Shown here: piece after piece, positions 7,462 to 14,345 of the stretch | Layout: each line of letters opens with the position of its first letter | Position numbering within the stretch: the first letter of the stretch is position 1 | DNA from: Actinomycetota bacterium | GTDB taxonomy: Bacteria; Actinomycetota; Acidimicrobiia; Acidimicrobiales; RAAP-2 | Length of the DNA: 52,465 nucleotides | Assembly (NCBI GenBank): GCA_021324355.1 | Contig: JAJPJD010000019.1 | Location: 1 to 52,465 of the forward strand | Direction of reading: 5' to 3' | Translations under genes and position numbers: made by a program | The notes under the pieces: model-generated | What the model was told of the DNA's origin: nothing | Database searches by the model: none | What the model saw: only the letters and a program-made list of their open reading frames with translations

Positions 7462-9310
7462 GGCCGTCCTCGCTCGCCAGGTACCGGCCGAGGGCCGACA
7501 GCGGGAACACCAACCGGTAGAGGTGGTAGTTGATGTAGAACGCGCCGGGAAATCCGGTCCCGGTGTACCACGGCTCGTCCCAGGTTCCGTCGTCGCGCTG
7601 GGTGCGGGCCAGCCAGGCCACCCCCCGGCCGGCGGCCTCCCGCTCGCCCGCCGCGAGCAGCCCCTGGACCGCCCAGCCGGTCTGCGACGCGGTGGACGGG
7701 CCACGACCGATCCACGACGGGTCGTCGTAGGAGCGCAGATCCTCGCCCCACCCGCCGTCCTCGTTCTGGTGGGACACCAGCCACGCCACGCCCCGGGCGA
7801 CTGGCGGCTCGGAGGGCTCCACCCCCGCCGCCACCAGCGCGACCAGGGCCGCCGCAGTCCCGTAGACATGGTTCGCACCCCAGCGCCCGAACCACGACCC
7901 GTCGGCCTCCTGAGCCCGAAGCAGCCAGGCCACCCCCCGGTTGAGCGCCTCGGAGTGCCGCCCGGTGGTCGCCAACATCTCCACCACGTGCGCGGTCACG
8001 TCGGCGCTCGGCGGGTCGATGAGCTCGCCGAAGTCACAGAACGGGTGCTCCCGGCACAGGGTCCGGGTGTTGTCGACGTCGAAGGCGGCCCAGCCGCCGT
8101 CCCGGCACTGCATGCCCAGGACCCAGGCCACCGCCCGTTGCACCGCCGGGTGCAGCGCGGCCTCGGTGCGCGCCAGCGCCAGGACCACCTCGGCGGTGTC
8201 GTCGATGTCCGGGTACCAGTCGTTCTCGAACTCAAACGCCCAGCCCCCCGGGGCCAGCGTGGGCCGGCGGACGCTCCAGTCGCCCCGCCGGGTCACCTCC
8301 TCTGAGAGGATCCACTCGGCCGCCCGCACGAGGACCGGGTCGTCGGGCTTCACCCCGGCGTCGGCCAGCGCGATCATCGCCAGCACGGTGTCCCACACCG
8401 GCGACTGGCAGGCCTCCAGGCGTCGGCCCCGCTCGTCGGAGATGGTAAAGCCGTCGAGGCCCTCGAGGCCGACCCGCATGACCGGGTGACCCAGGTCGTA
8501 GCCCCGCAGGTGCAGGGCGATGAGGGAGTACACCCACGGCGGTTGGATCCCGCCCCACGAGCCGTCGTTCTCCTGGTGGGCCACGACCCAGCGCTCGGCC
8601 CGGGCCAGCGCGACCCTGCGCAGGAACCGCAGTGGGCGGCGCTCGTAGCGGTGGAGCACCCGGTCGAGCAGGGTCAACCGGCCTGCCCAGGTGCGCAGCG
8701 AGCCGGCCGGGGGGTGGAACCGGCCGGTGCGCAGCTCGTCGATCGTGACCCCGATCGGCCGAACGGGCCGGTAGTGGGAGACGATCGACAGTGCGACCAC
8801 GGTCTGGCGGGCCCAGCACGCGAAGTCGTAGATGTTGAGCGGGAACCACGGCGGGAGCAGGACGATCTCAGGTGGCAGGACCGGGAGGTCCTCCCAGCGC
8901 CACAAGCCGAACAGGGCGAGCCAGATCCTGGTGAACACCCGGGTCGCCTCCACGCCGCCGGCCTCGCGCACGTAGGCCGCGGCCCGGGTCATGTGCGCCG
9001 CCTCGGGTGGGTCGCCGGCCAGCCGCAGGGCGAGGTAGGCCTCGACCGTGGTCGACAGCTCGGGTGGGCCGCCGTAGAAGTTGGCCCAGGTCCCGTCGTC
9101 GCGCTGATTGGCCCGGATCCACCGGGCACTGGCCTCGGTCTGCTCCGGGGTGCGGATGCCCAGGAACTGGCGGAGGAGCAGGTCCTCGGCGTCCATGCTC
9201 ACGTTGGTCTCGAGCTCGCCCTTCCAGTAGCCGCGCTCGTGCTGGAGGGCGACCAACGCGTCCCGGGCCGCCGCCATCGCCTCCTCGACGCTTCGTCCGG
9301 CCGGGCTCAT
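7454..9310 (-). CDS. shc: Squalene-hopene cyclase
   Basis: Cyclises squalene to hop-22(29)-ene and diplopterol at the membrane surface. At 618 residues it is slightly short for the family (about 630-680). The catalytic acid motif is DIDDTA at about residues 368-373, matching the DxDDTA of known cyclases. Several QW repeats are visible, for example HQENDGSWGG, CRDGGWAAFD, EADGSWFGRW and NEDGGWGED. The segment QSPVWDTVLAMIAL is also diagnostic. ATG 9310 overlaps the stop of the prenyl synthase by four bases (ATGA), and its own stop overlaps the HpnG-IspH gene. Position between prenyl synthase and hpnG/hpnH is the usual hopanoid arrangement; the gene is also called hpnF. Confidence 0.96.
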   Translation of the reverse strand: MSPAGRSVEEAMAAARDALVALQHERGYWKGELETNVSMDAEDLLLRQFLGIRTPEQTEASARWIRANQRDDGTWANFYGGPPELSTTVEAYLALRLAGDPPEAAHMTRAAAYVREAGGVEATRVFTRIWLALFGLWRWEDLPVLPPEIVLLPPWFPLNIYDFACWARQTVVALSIVSHYRPVRPIGVTIDELRTGRFHPPAGSLRTWAGRLTLLDRVLHRYERRPLRFLRRVALARAERWVVAHQENDGSWGGIQPPWVYSLIALHLRGYDLGHPVMRVGLEGLDGFTISDERGRRLEACQSPVWDTVLAMIALADAGVKPDDPVLVRAAEWILSEEVTRRGDWSVRRPTLAPGGWAFEFENDWYPDIDDTAEVVLALARTEAALHPAVQRAVAWVLGMQCRDGGWAAFDVDNTRTLCREHPFCDFGELIDPPSADVTAHVVEMLATTGRHSEALNRGVAWLLRAQEADGSWFGRWGANHVYGTAAALVALVAAGVEPSEPPVARGVAWLVSHQNEDGGWGEDLRSYDDPSWIGRGPSTASQTGWAVQGLLAAGEREAAGRGVAWLARTQRDDGTWDEPWYTGTGFPGAFYINYHLYRLVFPLSALGRYLASEDGRG

Positions 9311-10272
9311 CGATCTCGCTCCGTCACGAACCGGGCAATCGCAGCCAGCTCCTCTCGGGGCCCGGCCTGGAGCGGCACCGACCCCAGCGCCGCCATCGCC
9401 TCCTCGTAGGCGCGATCGGCAATGGCCATCGCCTCCTCGCGGGCCCCGGTGGCCTCGATCCGTGCGGTGGCTGCCCCGAGGTCCTCGGGGGCAATGGGGT
9501 CGGCCAGGAGTGCCTCGAGCTCGGGGCCACCGCGGGCCAGCGCGATCGCCACCGGCAGGCTCTTTTTGTGGGCGAGCAGGTCGCTGCCGACCGGCTTGCC
9601 GGTCCTGGCGGTCTCGCCCCAGATGCCGAGCACGTCGTCGACGGCCTGGAAGGCCAGCCCCAGCCGCTGGCCGAAGTGCTCGAGGGCCTTCACCACGTCG
9701 TCGGCCGCGCCGGCCAGCACCGCGCCGATGGCGCCCGCGCACCCCAACAGCGCCCCGGTCTTGCCCTCGGCCATCCGGAGGCACTCCTCCACCCCCACCT
9801 GGCGGCGGCCCTCGAACGCCATGTCCTGGGCCTGGCCGCCGATCATGAGCCCGGTGGCCTCGGTGAGCACCTGGGCCGCGTGCAGCTTGGTCGGGGAGTC
9901 GGCCTCCAGCAGGACCGAGAGCGCCAGGTTGGCCAGCGCGTCGCCGGCCACGATGGCCCAGGGGACCCCGAAGACCGCCCAGACGCTGGGGCGGTGCCGC
10001 CGCTCCTCGTCACCGTCGATCACGTCGTCGTGGACCAGCGAGTAGTTGTGGACCAGCTCGACCGCCACCGCACCGGGAACCCCGTCTGTCTCGGTCCCGC
10101 CGGCGGCCGCCGCGCCGATCACCGCCAGCGCGCCCCGCAGCCCCTTGCCCCCGCCGGCCAGGTGGTGCTCCACCGGCCCCCGCAGCTCGGGGGCCAGCCG
10201 TCCCACCGCGTCGCGCAGCGCCGGTCCGACCAGCTCGCTGGCGCGGGCGATGGCCGCCTCGGCCCCGCTCAC
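9307..10272 (-). CDS. Polyprenyl diphosphate synthase (probably farnesyl diphosphate synthase)
   Basis: Trans-prenyltransferase of 321 residues that condenses IPP with allylic diphosphates. The first aspartate-rich motif is DDVID (82-86) in LVHDDVIDGDEERRHRPSVW, and the second is DDVLG (212-216) followed by GKPVGSDLLAHKKSLP, the standard conserved block. In this operon the expected product is farnesyl diphosphate for HpnD, but product chain length cannot be fixed from the motifs alone. GTG 10272 overlaps the hpnE stop (GTGA) and the gene's stop overlaps shc (ATGA). Confidence 0.93.
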   Translation of the reverse strand: MSGAEAAIARASELVGPALRDAVGRLAPELRGPVEHHLAGGGKGLRGALAVIGAAAAGGTETDGVPGAVAVELVHNYSLVHDDVIDGDEERRHRPSVWAVFGVPWAIVAGDALANLALSVLLEADSPTKLHAAQVLTEATGLMIGGQAQDMAFEGRRQVGVEECLRMAEGKTGALLGCAGAIGAVLAGAADDVVKALEHFGQRLGLAFQAVDDVLGIWGETARTGKPVGSDLLAHKKSLPVAIALARGGPELEALLADPIAPEDLGAATARIEATGAREEAMAIADRAYEEAMAALGSVPLQAGPREELAAIARFVTERDR

Positions 10273-11636
10273 CCGCCCACCGCCGCCAGCTCGGCCACCC
10301 GGCCGTCCGCCAACCGGCGCAAGGCGGCGGCCGCGGCTGCGGCGCCGCTGCGGACCGCGCCCTCCATGGTCGCCGGCCACCCGGTCGCGCACCAGGCTCC
10401 AGCGACGAACACCCGGTCGAGGGCGGTGAGCGGGCCGGGCCGCAGGGCGGCGGTCCCAGGCACCCCTCGGAAGGTGGCCGCCCGCTCCCGGGTGACCACT
10501 GCGTCGAGGAGTCGGGCCGATCGCACCGCCGGGAGGAGCGCGGCCAGGGCCTCGGTGTAGGTGGCGATCAACGCCTCGGGGCGGCGGCCGACATCGGCAT
10601 CGGCCCCCGACAGCGACAGGGACAGGCACTGCTCGTCCGTCGGCACCTCGCCGCCAAAGTGCGCCGCCTCGGTCCGGTCGAAGACGAACTGCACCGGCGA
10701 GTCCAGCGCCGCGAACAGTGGCAGCTCGGTGACCGGCCGATCGAAGACCAGGTGGACGTTCACGATGGGCGAGGTGCCGAGCCGCTCGACCGGCCCCAGG
10801 GCCTCCTCGCCCAGGAGTCCCTGGGCGGCCTCGGTGCCAGTGGCGACCACCACCGCGTCGGCCTCGATCCGCCCGCTGTCCGTGGTGAGCGCCCAGCGCC
10901 CCCCGGCCGCCGCCTCGAGCCGCTGCACCGCCGAGGAAAGCTGGACCTCGACGCCGGCGTCGGCCAGGGCCGCCGCCGCGTGCTCGCCGTGGAGCACTTC
11001 GAGCGGGACCGCCGACCAGCCGATATCGCCGGCATCGGCATGCTCCAGCAGCCCGGTCCGAAACACCATCGCGCCCAGGGCCAGCGACGCCTCCTCGGCG
11101 GACACGTTGAGGGTGGCCAACGCGATCAGGTTCCACAGCCGCTCGACTGCCTCGGGGCGCTGACCCCGGGCGGACAGCCACGCACCGAGGGTCACCCGGT
11201 CCAGGGCCGGGTCGTCGAGGTCGAGGCGGCGCAGGGCCAGGGCGGCCCGGCCGAGCCGCACCCGATCGAGCGGCGACAGGTGCCGGTAGCGGGCCAGCGA
11301 TGGCGCCAGGTGGAGCGGCGCCGGCAGCCCGGACCGCCCGATGTCGGCCCGCCGGCCCCCCGGCGCCAGCACCGGCAGCCAGAGCCGCTCCTGGAGCCGC
11401 ACCAGGGAGGAGGCGCCGATCCGCTCGAGGAGCGCCCGGTACTCGGTGCAGCACCGCAGGAAGACGTGCTGGCCGTTGTCGAACCACCGCCCTCGCCGGC
11501 GGAACGACCAGGTGAGCCCGCCCAGTCGACCCCGGCGCTCGAGGAGCGTCACCGCGGCCCCGCCGTCGGCGGCCGCGACCGCGGCCGCCACCCCGGCCAG
11601 CCCCCCGCCCACCACCACCACCGAGGACCGGGTCAC
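10269..11636 (-). CDS. hpnE: Hydroxysqualene dehydroxylase HpnE
   Basis: FAD-dependent amine-oxidase-fold enzyme that reduces hydroxysqualene to squalene, last step of the HpnCDE route. The dinucleotide-binding motif VVVVGGGLAGVAAAVAAADG stands at the N-terminus, followed by LLERRGRLGGLTWSF and FDNGQHVFLRCCTEY, both characteristic of HpnE. The C-terminus has VFVAGAWCATGWPATMEGAV, the FAD-binding end motif. GTG 11636 was chosen because it overlaps the hpnD stop as GTGA, the pattern of this operon; GTG 11645 would add three residues. Length is 455 residues. Confidence 0.93.
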   Translation of the reverse strand: MTRSSVVVVGGGLAGVAAAVAAADGGAAVTLLERRGRLGGLTWSFRRRGRWFDNGQHVFLRCCTEYRALLERIGASSLVRLQERLWLPVLAPGGRRADIGRSGLPAPLHLAPSLARYRHLSPLDRVRLGRAALALRRLDLDDPALDRVTLGAWLSARGQRPEAVERLWNLIALATLNVSAEEASLALGAMVFRTGLLEHADAGDIGWSAVPLEVLHGEHAAAALADAGVEVQLSSAVQRLEAAAGGRWALTTDSGRIEADAVVVATGTEAAQGLLGEEALGPVERLGTSPIVNVHLVFDRPVTELPLFAALDSPVQFVFDRTEAAHFGGEVPTDEQCLSLSLSGADADVGRRPEALIATYTEALAALLPAVRSARLLDAVVTRERAATFRGVPGTAALRPGPLTALDRVFVAGAWCATGWPATMEGAVRSGAAAAAAALRRLADGRVAELAAVGG

Positions 11637-12469
11637 CGGACCCACCCCCCGAGGGCCCGGCCCGCCACCCCCAGTTTCTCCCCGGTGGACAAGGACAGCC
11701 GGCCCCGGAGCACGACGGCCGGCTCAGCCTCGATGCGCTGGAGCAGCCGTCGGTAGATGCCAGCCATCGCGCCCACACAGGCCCGAGAGCGCCAGTCGAG
11801 CAGCTCGAGCAGGCGAAGCCCCCGGGCGAACCACTCCCGGGCTCGGGTGCACTCGAACGCGACCAGCTCGGCCACCGCCTCGGCCGGGCCGGTGAGGTCG
11901 GGGTCGCACCCGTGCTCGGCGGCGTCGTCCGCCGGCAGGTAGACCCGCCCCATGGCCCGGTCCTCCAGGACGTCCCGCAGGATGTTGGTGAGCTGCAACG
12001 CCACCCCCAGGTCGTCGGCGAGCGCCGCCGCGCCCGGGCGGCCCTGCGCGCCGAACACGGCCAGCGAGAGCCGACCGACCGTGCCGGCGACCCGGCGGCA
12101 GTAGCCGACCAGGTCGTCGAAGGTCTGGTAGCGGGTGCCGCAGACGTCCATCTCGCAGCCGTCGATCAGCTCGCCGAAGCACTCGAGCGGCAGCTGGTAG
12201 CGCTCGGCGGCGTCGGCCAGCGCGACCAGGACCGGGTCCTCCGTCGGCACCAGGTGCTCGATGTCCTTGCGGACCTGGCGGAGGCCGGCGAGCTTGTCCA
12301 CGTCGCTGCCGGTGCCATCCCCGATGTCGTCGATCCGACGGGCCAGGGCGTAGACCGCCGAGAGCGCCCGGCGCTCGGGCGGCCGGAGCAGGCGGATGCC
12401 GTAGGAGAAGTTCTTCGCTTCCCGCCGAGTGATCTCCTCGCACGCTTGGTACGCCGCCTCGACCTTCAC
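11633..12469 (-). CDS. hpnD: Presqualene diphosphate synthase HpnD
   Basis: Member of the squalene/phytoene synthase family, 278 residues, joining two farnesyl diphosphates into presqualene diphosphate. The first Asp motif is RRIDDIGD (44-51) and the second NILRDVLED (162-170), followed by GRVYLPADD as in HpnD. The N-terminal CEEITRREAKNFSYGIRLL is also typical. GTG 12469 overlaps the hpnC stop by four bases and the stop overlaps hpnE. Phytoene synthase is the alternative reading from sequence alone, but the directly adjacent hpnC and hpnE and the shc gene make HpnD by far the better call. Confidence 0.93.
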   Translation of the reverse strand: MKVEAAYQACEEITRREAKNFSYGIRLLRPPERRALSAVYALARRIDDIGDGTGSDVDKLAGLRQVRKDIEHLVPTEDPVLVALADAAERYQLPLECFGELIDGCEMDVCGTRYQTFDDLVGYCRRVAGTVGRLSLAVFGAQGRPGAAALADDLGVALQLTNILRDVLEDRAMGRVYLPADDAAEHGCDPDLTGPAEAVAELVAFECTRAREWFARGLRLLELLDWRSRACVGAMAGIYRRLLQRIEAEPAVVLRGRLSLSTGEKLGVAGRALGGWVR

Positions 12470-13341
12470 GAGGACACCTGGCCTCGGGCCCGAACGGTCT
12501 CGAGCAGCCGACGAGCCAGATCCGCTGGCCGCGGCCGGCAGCGGGTCGCAACCACGTCGCAGCCGCAGCGCTCGATCGCGTCCAGGGCCGCCGCGCCACC
12601 GGCGCTGAACGCGGCGACCGCCAGCCTGGGCCGCAGCGGGAGGGACCGGGACAATGGGGCTCCCGCGGCCAGCAACGCACGCGCCCGACCGACCTCCTCG
12701 GCGACCACCGCCACCAGGGCGGGGCGCTGGTCCGCCTCGAGCAGGCGCTCGGGGTCGCACCCGTGGGCGGCCACGTCCCTGAGCGGCAGGTAGATCCGCC
12801 CGGCTGCCCAGTCTTCGGCCACGTCCTGGAGGTGCTCGACCAGCTGGAGGCCGATGCAGACCTGGTCGGCCCGGGCAATCCGCTCCGCCGTGTCCAGCCC
12901 CAGGACCGCCAGCACCAGCCGTCCGACCGGGACCGCCGAGAGGTGGCAGTACGCGGTGAGGTCCTCGAAGGTGGCGTAGCGGTGCACCAGTTGGTCCTGG
13001 CGGTTGGCAGCGATCAGGTCCTTGAAGGGCTGCAGCGACAGGCCGAAGGTCCGGATCGTCGGGGTGAGGGCGCAGAACACCGGGTGCTCGGCCCGGCCGA
13101 CGGCCGCCCGCCCCAGCTCGGCCTCGGCCCAGTCGAGCAGGGCGAGCCGGTCGCCCGGGGCTTCGTCCCCCAGGTCGTCGACCAGGCGGCAGAACCCGTA
13201 GAGGGCGAGGAGGTGGGACCGGGTGGCTCGGGGGAGGACCCAGGAGGCGACCGGGAAGTTCTCCGCTTCGGCCTTGGCCATGACCGCGTCGCGCCCCGGA
13301 GGGATCCGGGACGGCCGTTGCCCTGTCGCTGGTGATGCCAC
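12466..13341 (-). CDS. hpnC: Hydroxysqualene synthase HpnC
   Basis: Paralogue of HpnD that converts presqualene diphosphate to hydroxysqualene. It is 291 residues with the family start AENFPVASWVLP (26-37), first Asp motif VDDLGDE (54-60) and second EHLQDVAEDW (169-178) followed by GRIYLPLRDVAAHGCD. It is the first gene of the hopanoid operon. GTG 13341 has GAGGAG about ten bases upstream; a shorter start at ATG 13281 (MAKAEAENFP) is possible and closer to the usual family length. A promoter with TTGACG and TATAAC lies 50-75 bases upstream, flanked by palindromes. Confidence 0.93.
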   Translation of the reverse strand: MASPATGQRPSRIPPGRDAVMAKAEAENFPVASWVLPRATRSHLLALYGFCRLVDDLGDEAPGDRLALLDWAEAELGRAAVGRAEHPVFCALTPTIRTFGLSLQPFKDLIAANRQDQLVHRYATFEDLTAYCHLSAVPVGRLVLAVLGLDTAERIARADQVCIGLQLVEHLQDVAEDWAAGRIYLPLRDVAAHGCDPERLLEADQRPALVAVVAEEVGRARALLAAGAPLSRSLPLRPRLAVAAFSAGGAAALDAIERCGCDVVATRCRPRPADLARRLLETVRARGQVSS

Positions 13342-13354
13342 CCCCGAAGCTCCT

Positions 13355-13398
13355 CACGTATAGCGCCAGTGACCGGTGGTCCACCCTTGTTATACGTG
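13355..13398. repeat. Inverted repeat CACGTATA / TATACGTG spanning the hopanoid promoter
   Basis: CACGTATA (13355-13362) and TATACGTG (13391-13398) are perfect 8-base inverted copies 28 bases apart. The second copy overlaps the -10 element of the hpnC promoter on the minus strand. AT-containing octamers of this kind are uncommon in the surrounding GC-rich DNA. A candidate operator for the two-domain regulator encoded next door; this is inference. Confidence 0.5.
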
Positions 13399-13416
13399 CG
13401 GGAGCGCCCCGTCAAG
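13389..13416 (-). promoter_or_regulatory. Promoter of the hopanoid operon
   Basis: Read on the minus strand, TTGACG (13415-13410) is followed after 15 bases by TATAAC (13394-13389); taking CTTGAC as the -35 gives a 16-base spacer. The element lies about 48 bases upstream of the GTG of hpnC, leaving room for a leader with a GAGGAG ribosome site. It is the best promoter match in the window. The eight downstream genes overlap one another, so this is probably the main promoter for all of them. Confidence 0.6.
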
Positions 13417-13418
13417 GA

Positions 13419-13431
13419 GCGCCACTGGCGC
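13419..13431. promoter_or_regulatory. 13-base palindrome upstream of the hopanoid -35
   Basis: GCGCCACTGGCGC is a perfect inverted repeat around a central C, ending three bases from the -35 element of hpnC. A half-site-like copy, GCGCCAGT, occurs at 13363-13370 on the other side of the promoter. TetR- and MerR-type regulators bind palindromes of this kind; which protein binds here is unknown. Confidence 0.45.
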
Positions 13432-13451
13432 GCCGCTCGGGTCGGGGCGGC

Positions 13452-14240
13452 TCAGTACTGGGAGCGGAGGCCGAGCGCCGGACGAACCAGGCCCATGAGC
13501 ACGGCCTCCACCACCCTGCGGGCAGCCGGGACGGCCCGGGTGCCTGGTGGCCGCAGCCTCGGCCCCAGCCTGGTCGTGAGCCCCTGGGCCACCGAGGCGA
13601 CGATCCCCGCCGAGCGCGGCTCGTCGCGCAGCTCCCGGGTTGCCGCCTCGAGCAGGAGCGGAGCCAAGGGCGCGAGCAGCGTCTCGAGCTCGCCACGGGC
13701 CTCTCGTTCGGACAGGGTCCCGCCACGGCGGTCGAGCTCCTGGCCCACCGCGTCGACCGTGGACCGGGCGGCAGCGACGAACACCGCGTCCTTGGAGTCG
13801 AAGTACCGGTAGAAGGTGCCCTTGGCCACCCCGGCGGCGTCGCAGATCTCCCCGACCGAGACCCCGTCGTAGCCGTGCCGGGCGAAGGCATCCCGGGCCA
13901 CCTCCAGGAGGCGGCCAGCCACCGGGTCGGCGGTCGACCCGTCGGCGACCAACGCGGCCCAGCCCTCCTCGGTGAGCCCGTCGAGGGGGTGCTCGAGGAC
14001 AGCCGGCAGGATCCGCCGCACCCGGTCGAGCGGGACCTGGTGGGCTCGGAGCGCCCGGATGGCTCCCAGCGCGGCCACGTGACGCTCGTCGTAGGCGAAC
14101 CGCTTGCCGGAGCGCTGGCGGGGCGGGGGCAGAAGTCCCAGCTTGCGGTAGTGGTGAATGGTCGGCACCGGTACCCCGCTGCGAGCCGCGAGCTCCGAGA
14201 CCCCGAAGCCCCCTCCAGGCTCGTGCACCACCGCCGTCAT
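13452..14240 (-). CDS. MerR-TetR two-headed transcriptional regulator
   Basis: A 262-residue protein with two different DNA-binding domains. Residues 12-80 are a MerR-type winged HTH: VSELAARSGVPVPTIHHYRK, then GLLPPPRQRSGKRFAYDERH and the helix ending LDRVRRILPAV. Residues 111-155 are a TetR HTH: RLLEVARDAFARHGYDGVSV followed by AAGVAKGTFYRYFDSKDAV. The remaining 100 residues are helical and correspond to a TetR ligand domain. ATG 14240 is preceded by AGGGGCC. The gene lies 110 bases upstream of hpnC in the same direction, and palindromes occur in both its own promoter and that of hpnC, so control of hopanoid synthesis and itself is likely. The joined architecture is clear from the sequence; the target is inferred. 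Confidence 0.88.
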   Translation of the reverse strand: MTAVVHEPGGGFGVSELAARSGVPVPTIHHYRKLGLLPPPRQRSGKRFAYDERHVAALGAIRALRAHQVPLDRVRRILPAVLEHPLDGLTEEGWAALVADGSTADPVAGRLLEVARDAFARHGYDGVSVGEICDAAGVAKGTFYRYFDSKDAVFVAAARSTVDAVGQELDRRGGTLSEREARGELETLLAPLAPLLLEAATRELRDEPRSAGIVASVAQGLTTRLGPRLRPPGTRAVPAARRVVEAVLMGLVRPALGLRSQY

Positions 14241-14247
14241 GGCCCCT

Positions 14248-14268
14248 GTTCTACCACCCGAACGTTCG
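14248..14268 (-). promoter_or_regulatory. Promoter and palindromic operator of the MerR-TetR gene
   Basis: On the minus strand TAGAAC (14253-14248) lies 7 bases before the ATG at 14240, so it can serve as a -10 for a very short or leaderless transcript. Just upstream, CGAACGTTCG (14259-14268) is a perfect 10-base palindrome placed between the -10 and the expected -35 position, where a bound repressor would block polymerase. Autoregulation is the simplest reading. Confidence 0.45.
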
Positions 14269-14345
14269 CTTGAGCTGGCCAGGCCGGCGGCGGGCGAGCG
14301 CGTGGGTCCACCCGCACGACCGGGCCGCCCGGCCAAGCTGGCGAG

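Noticed and set aside
11633-12469. Phytoene synthase (carotenoid pathway) instead of HpnD
   Set aside because: hpnC, hpnE and shc lie in the same operon, and no carotenoid desaturase or cyclase gene is present; the HpnE call is supported by its own motifs.
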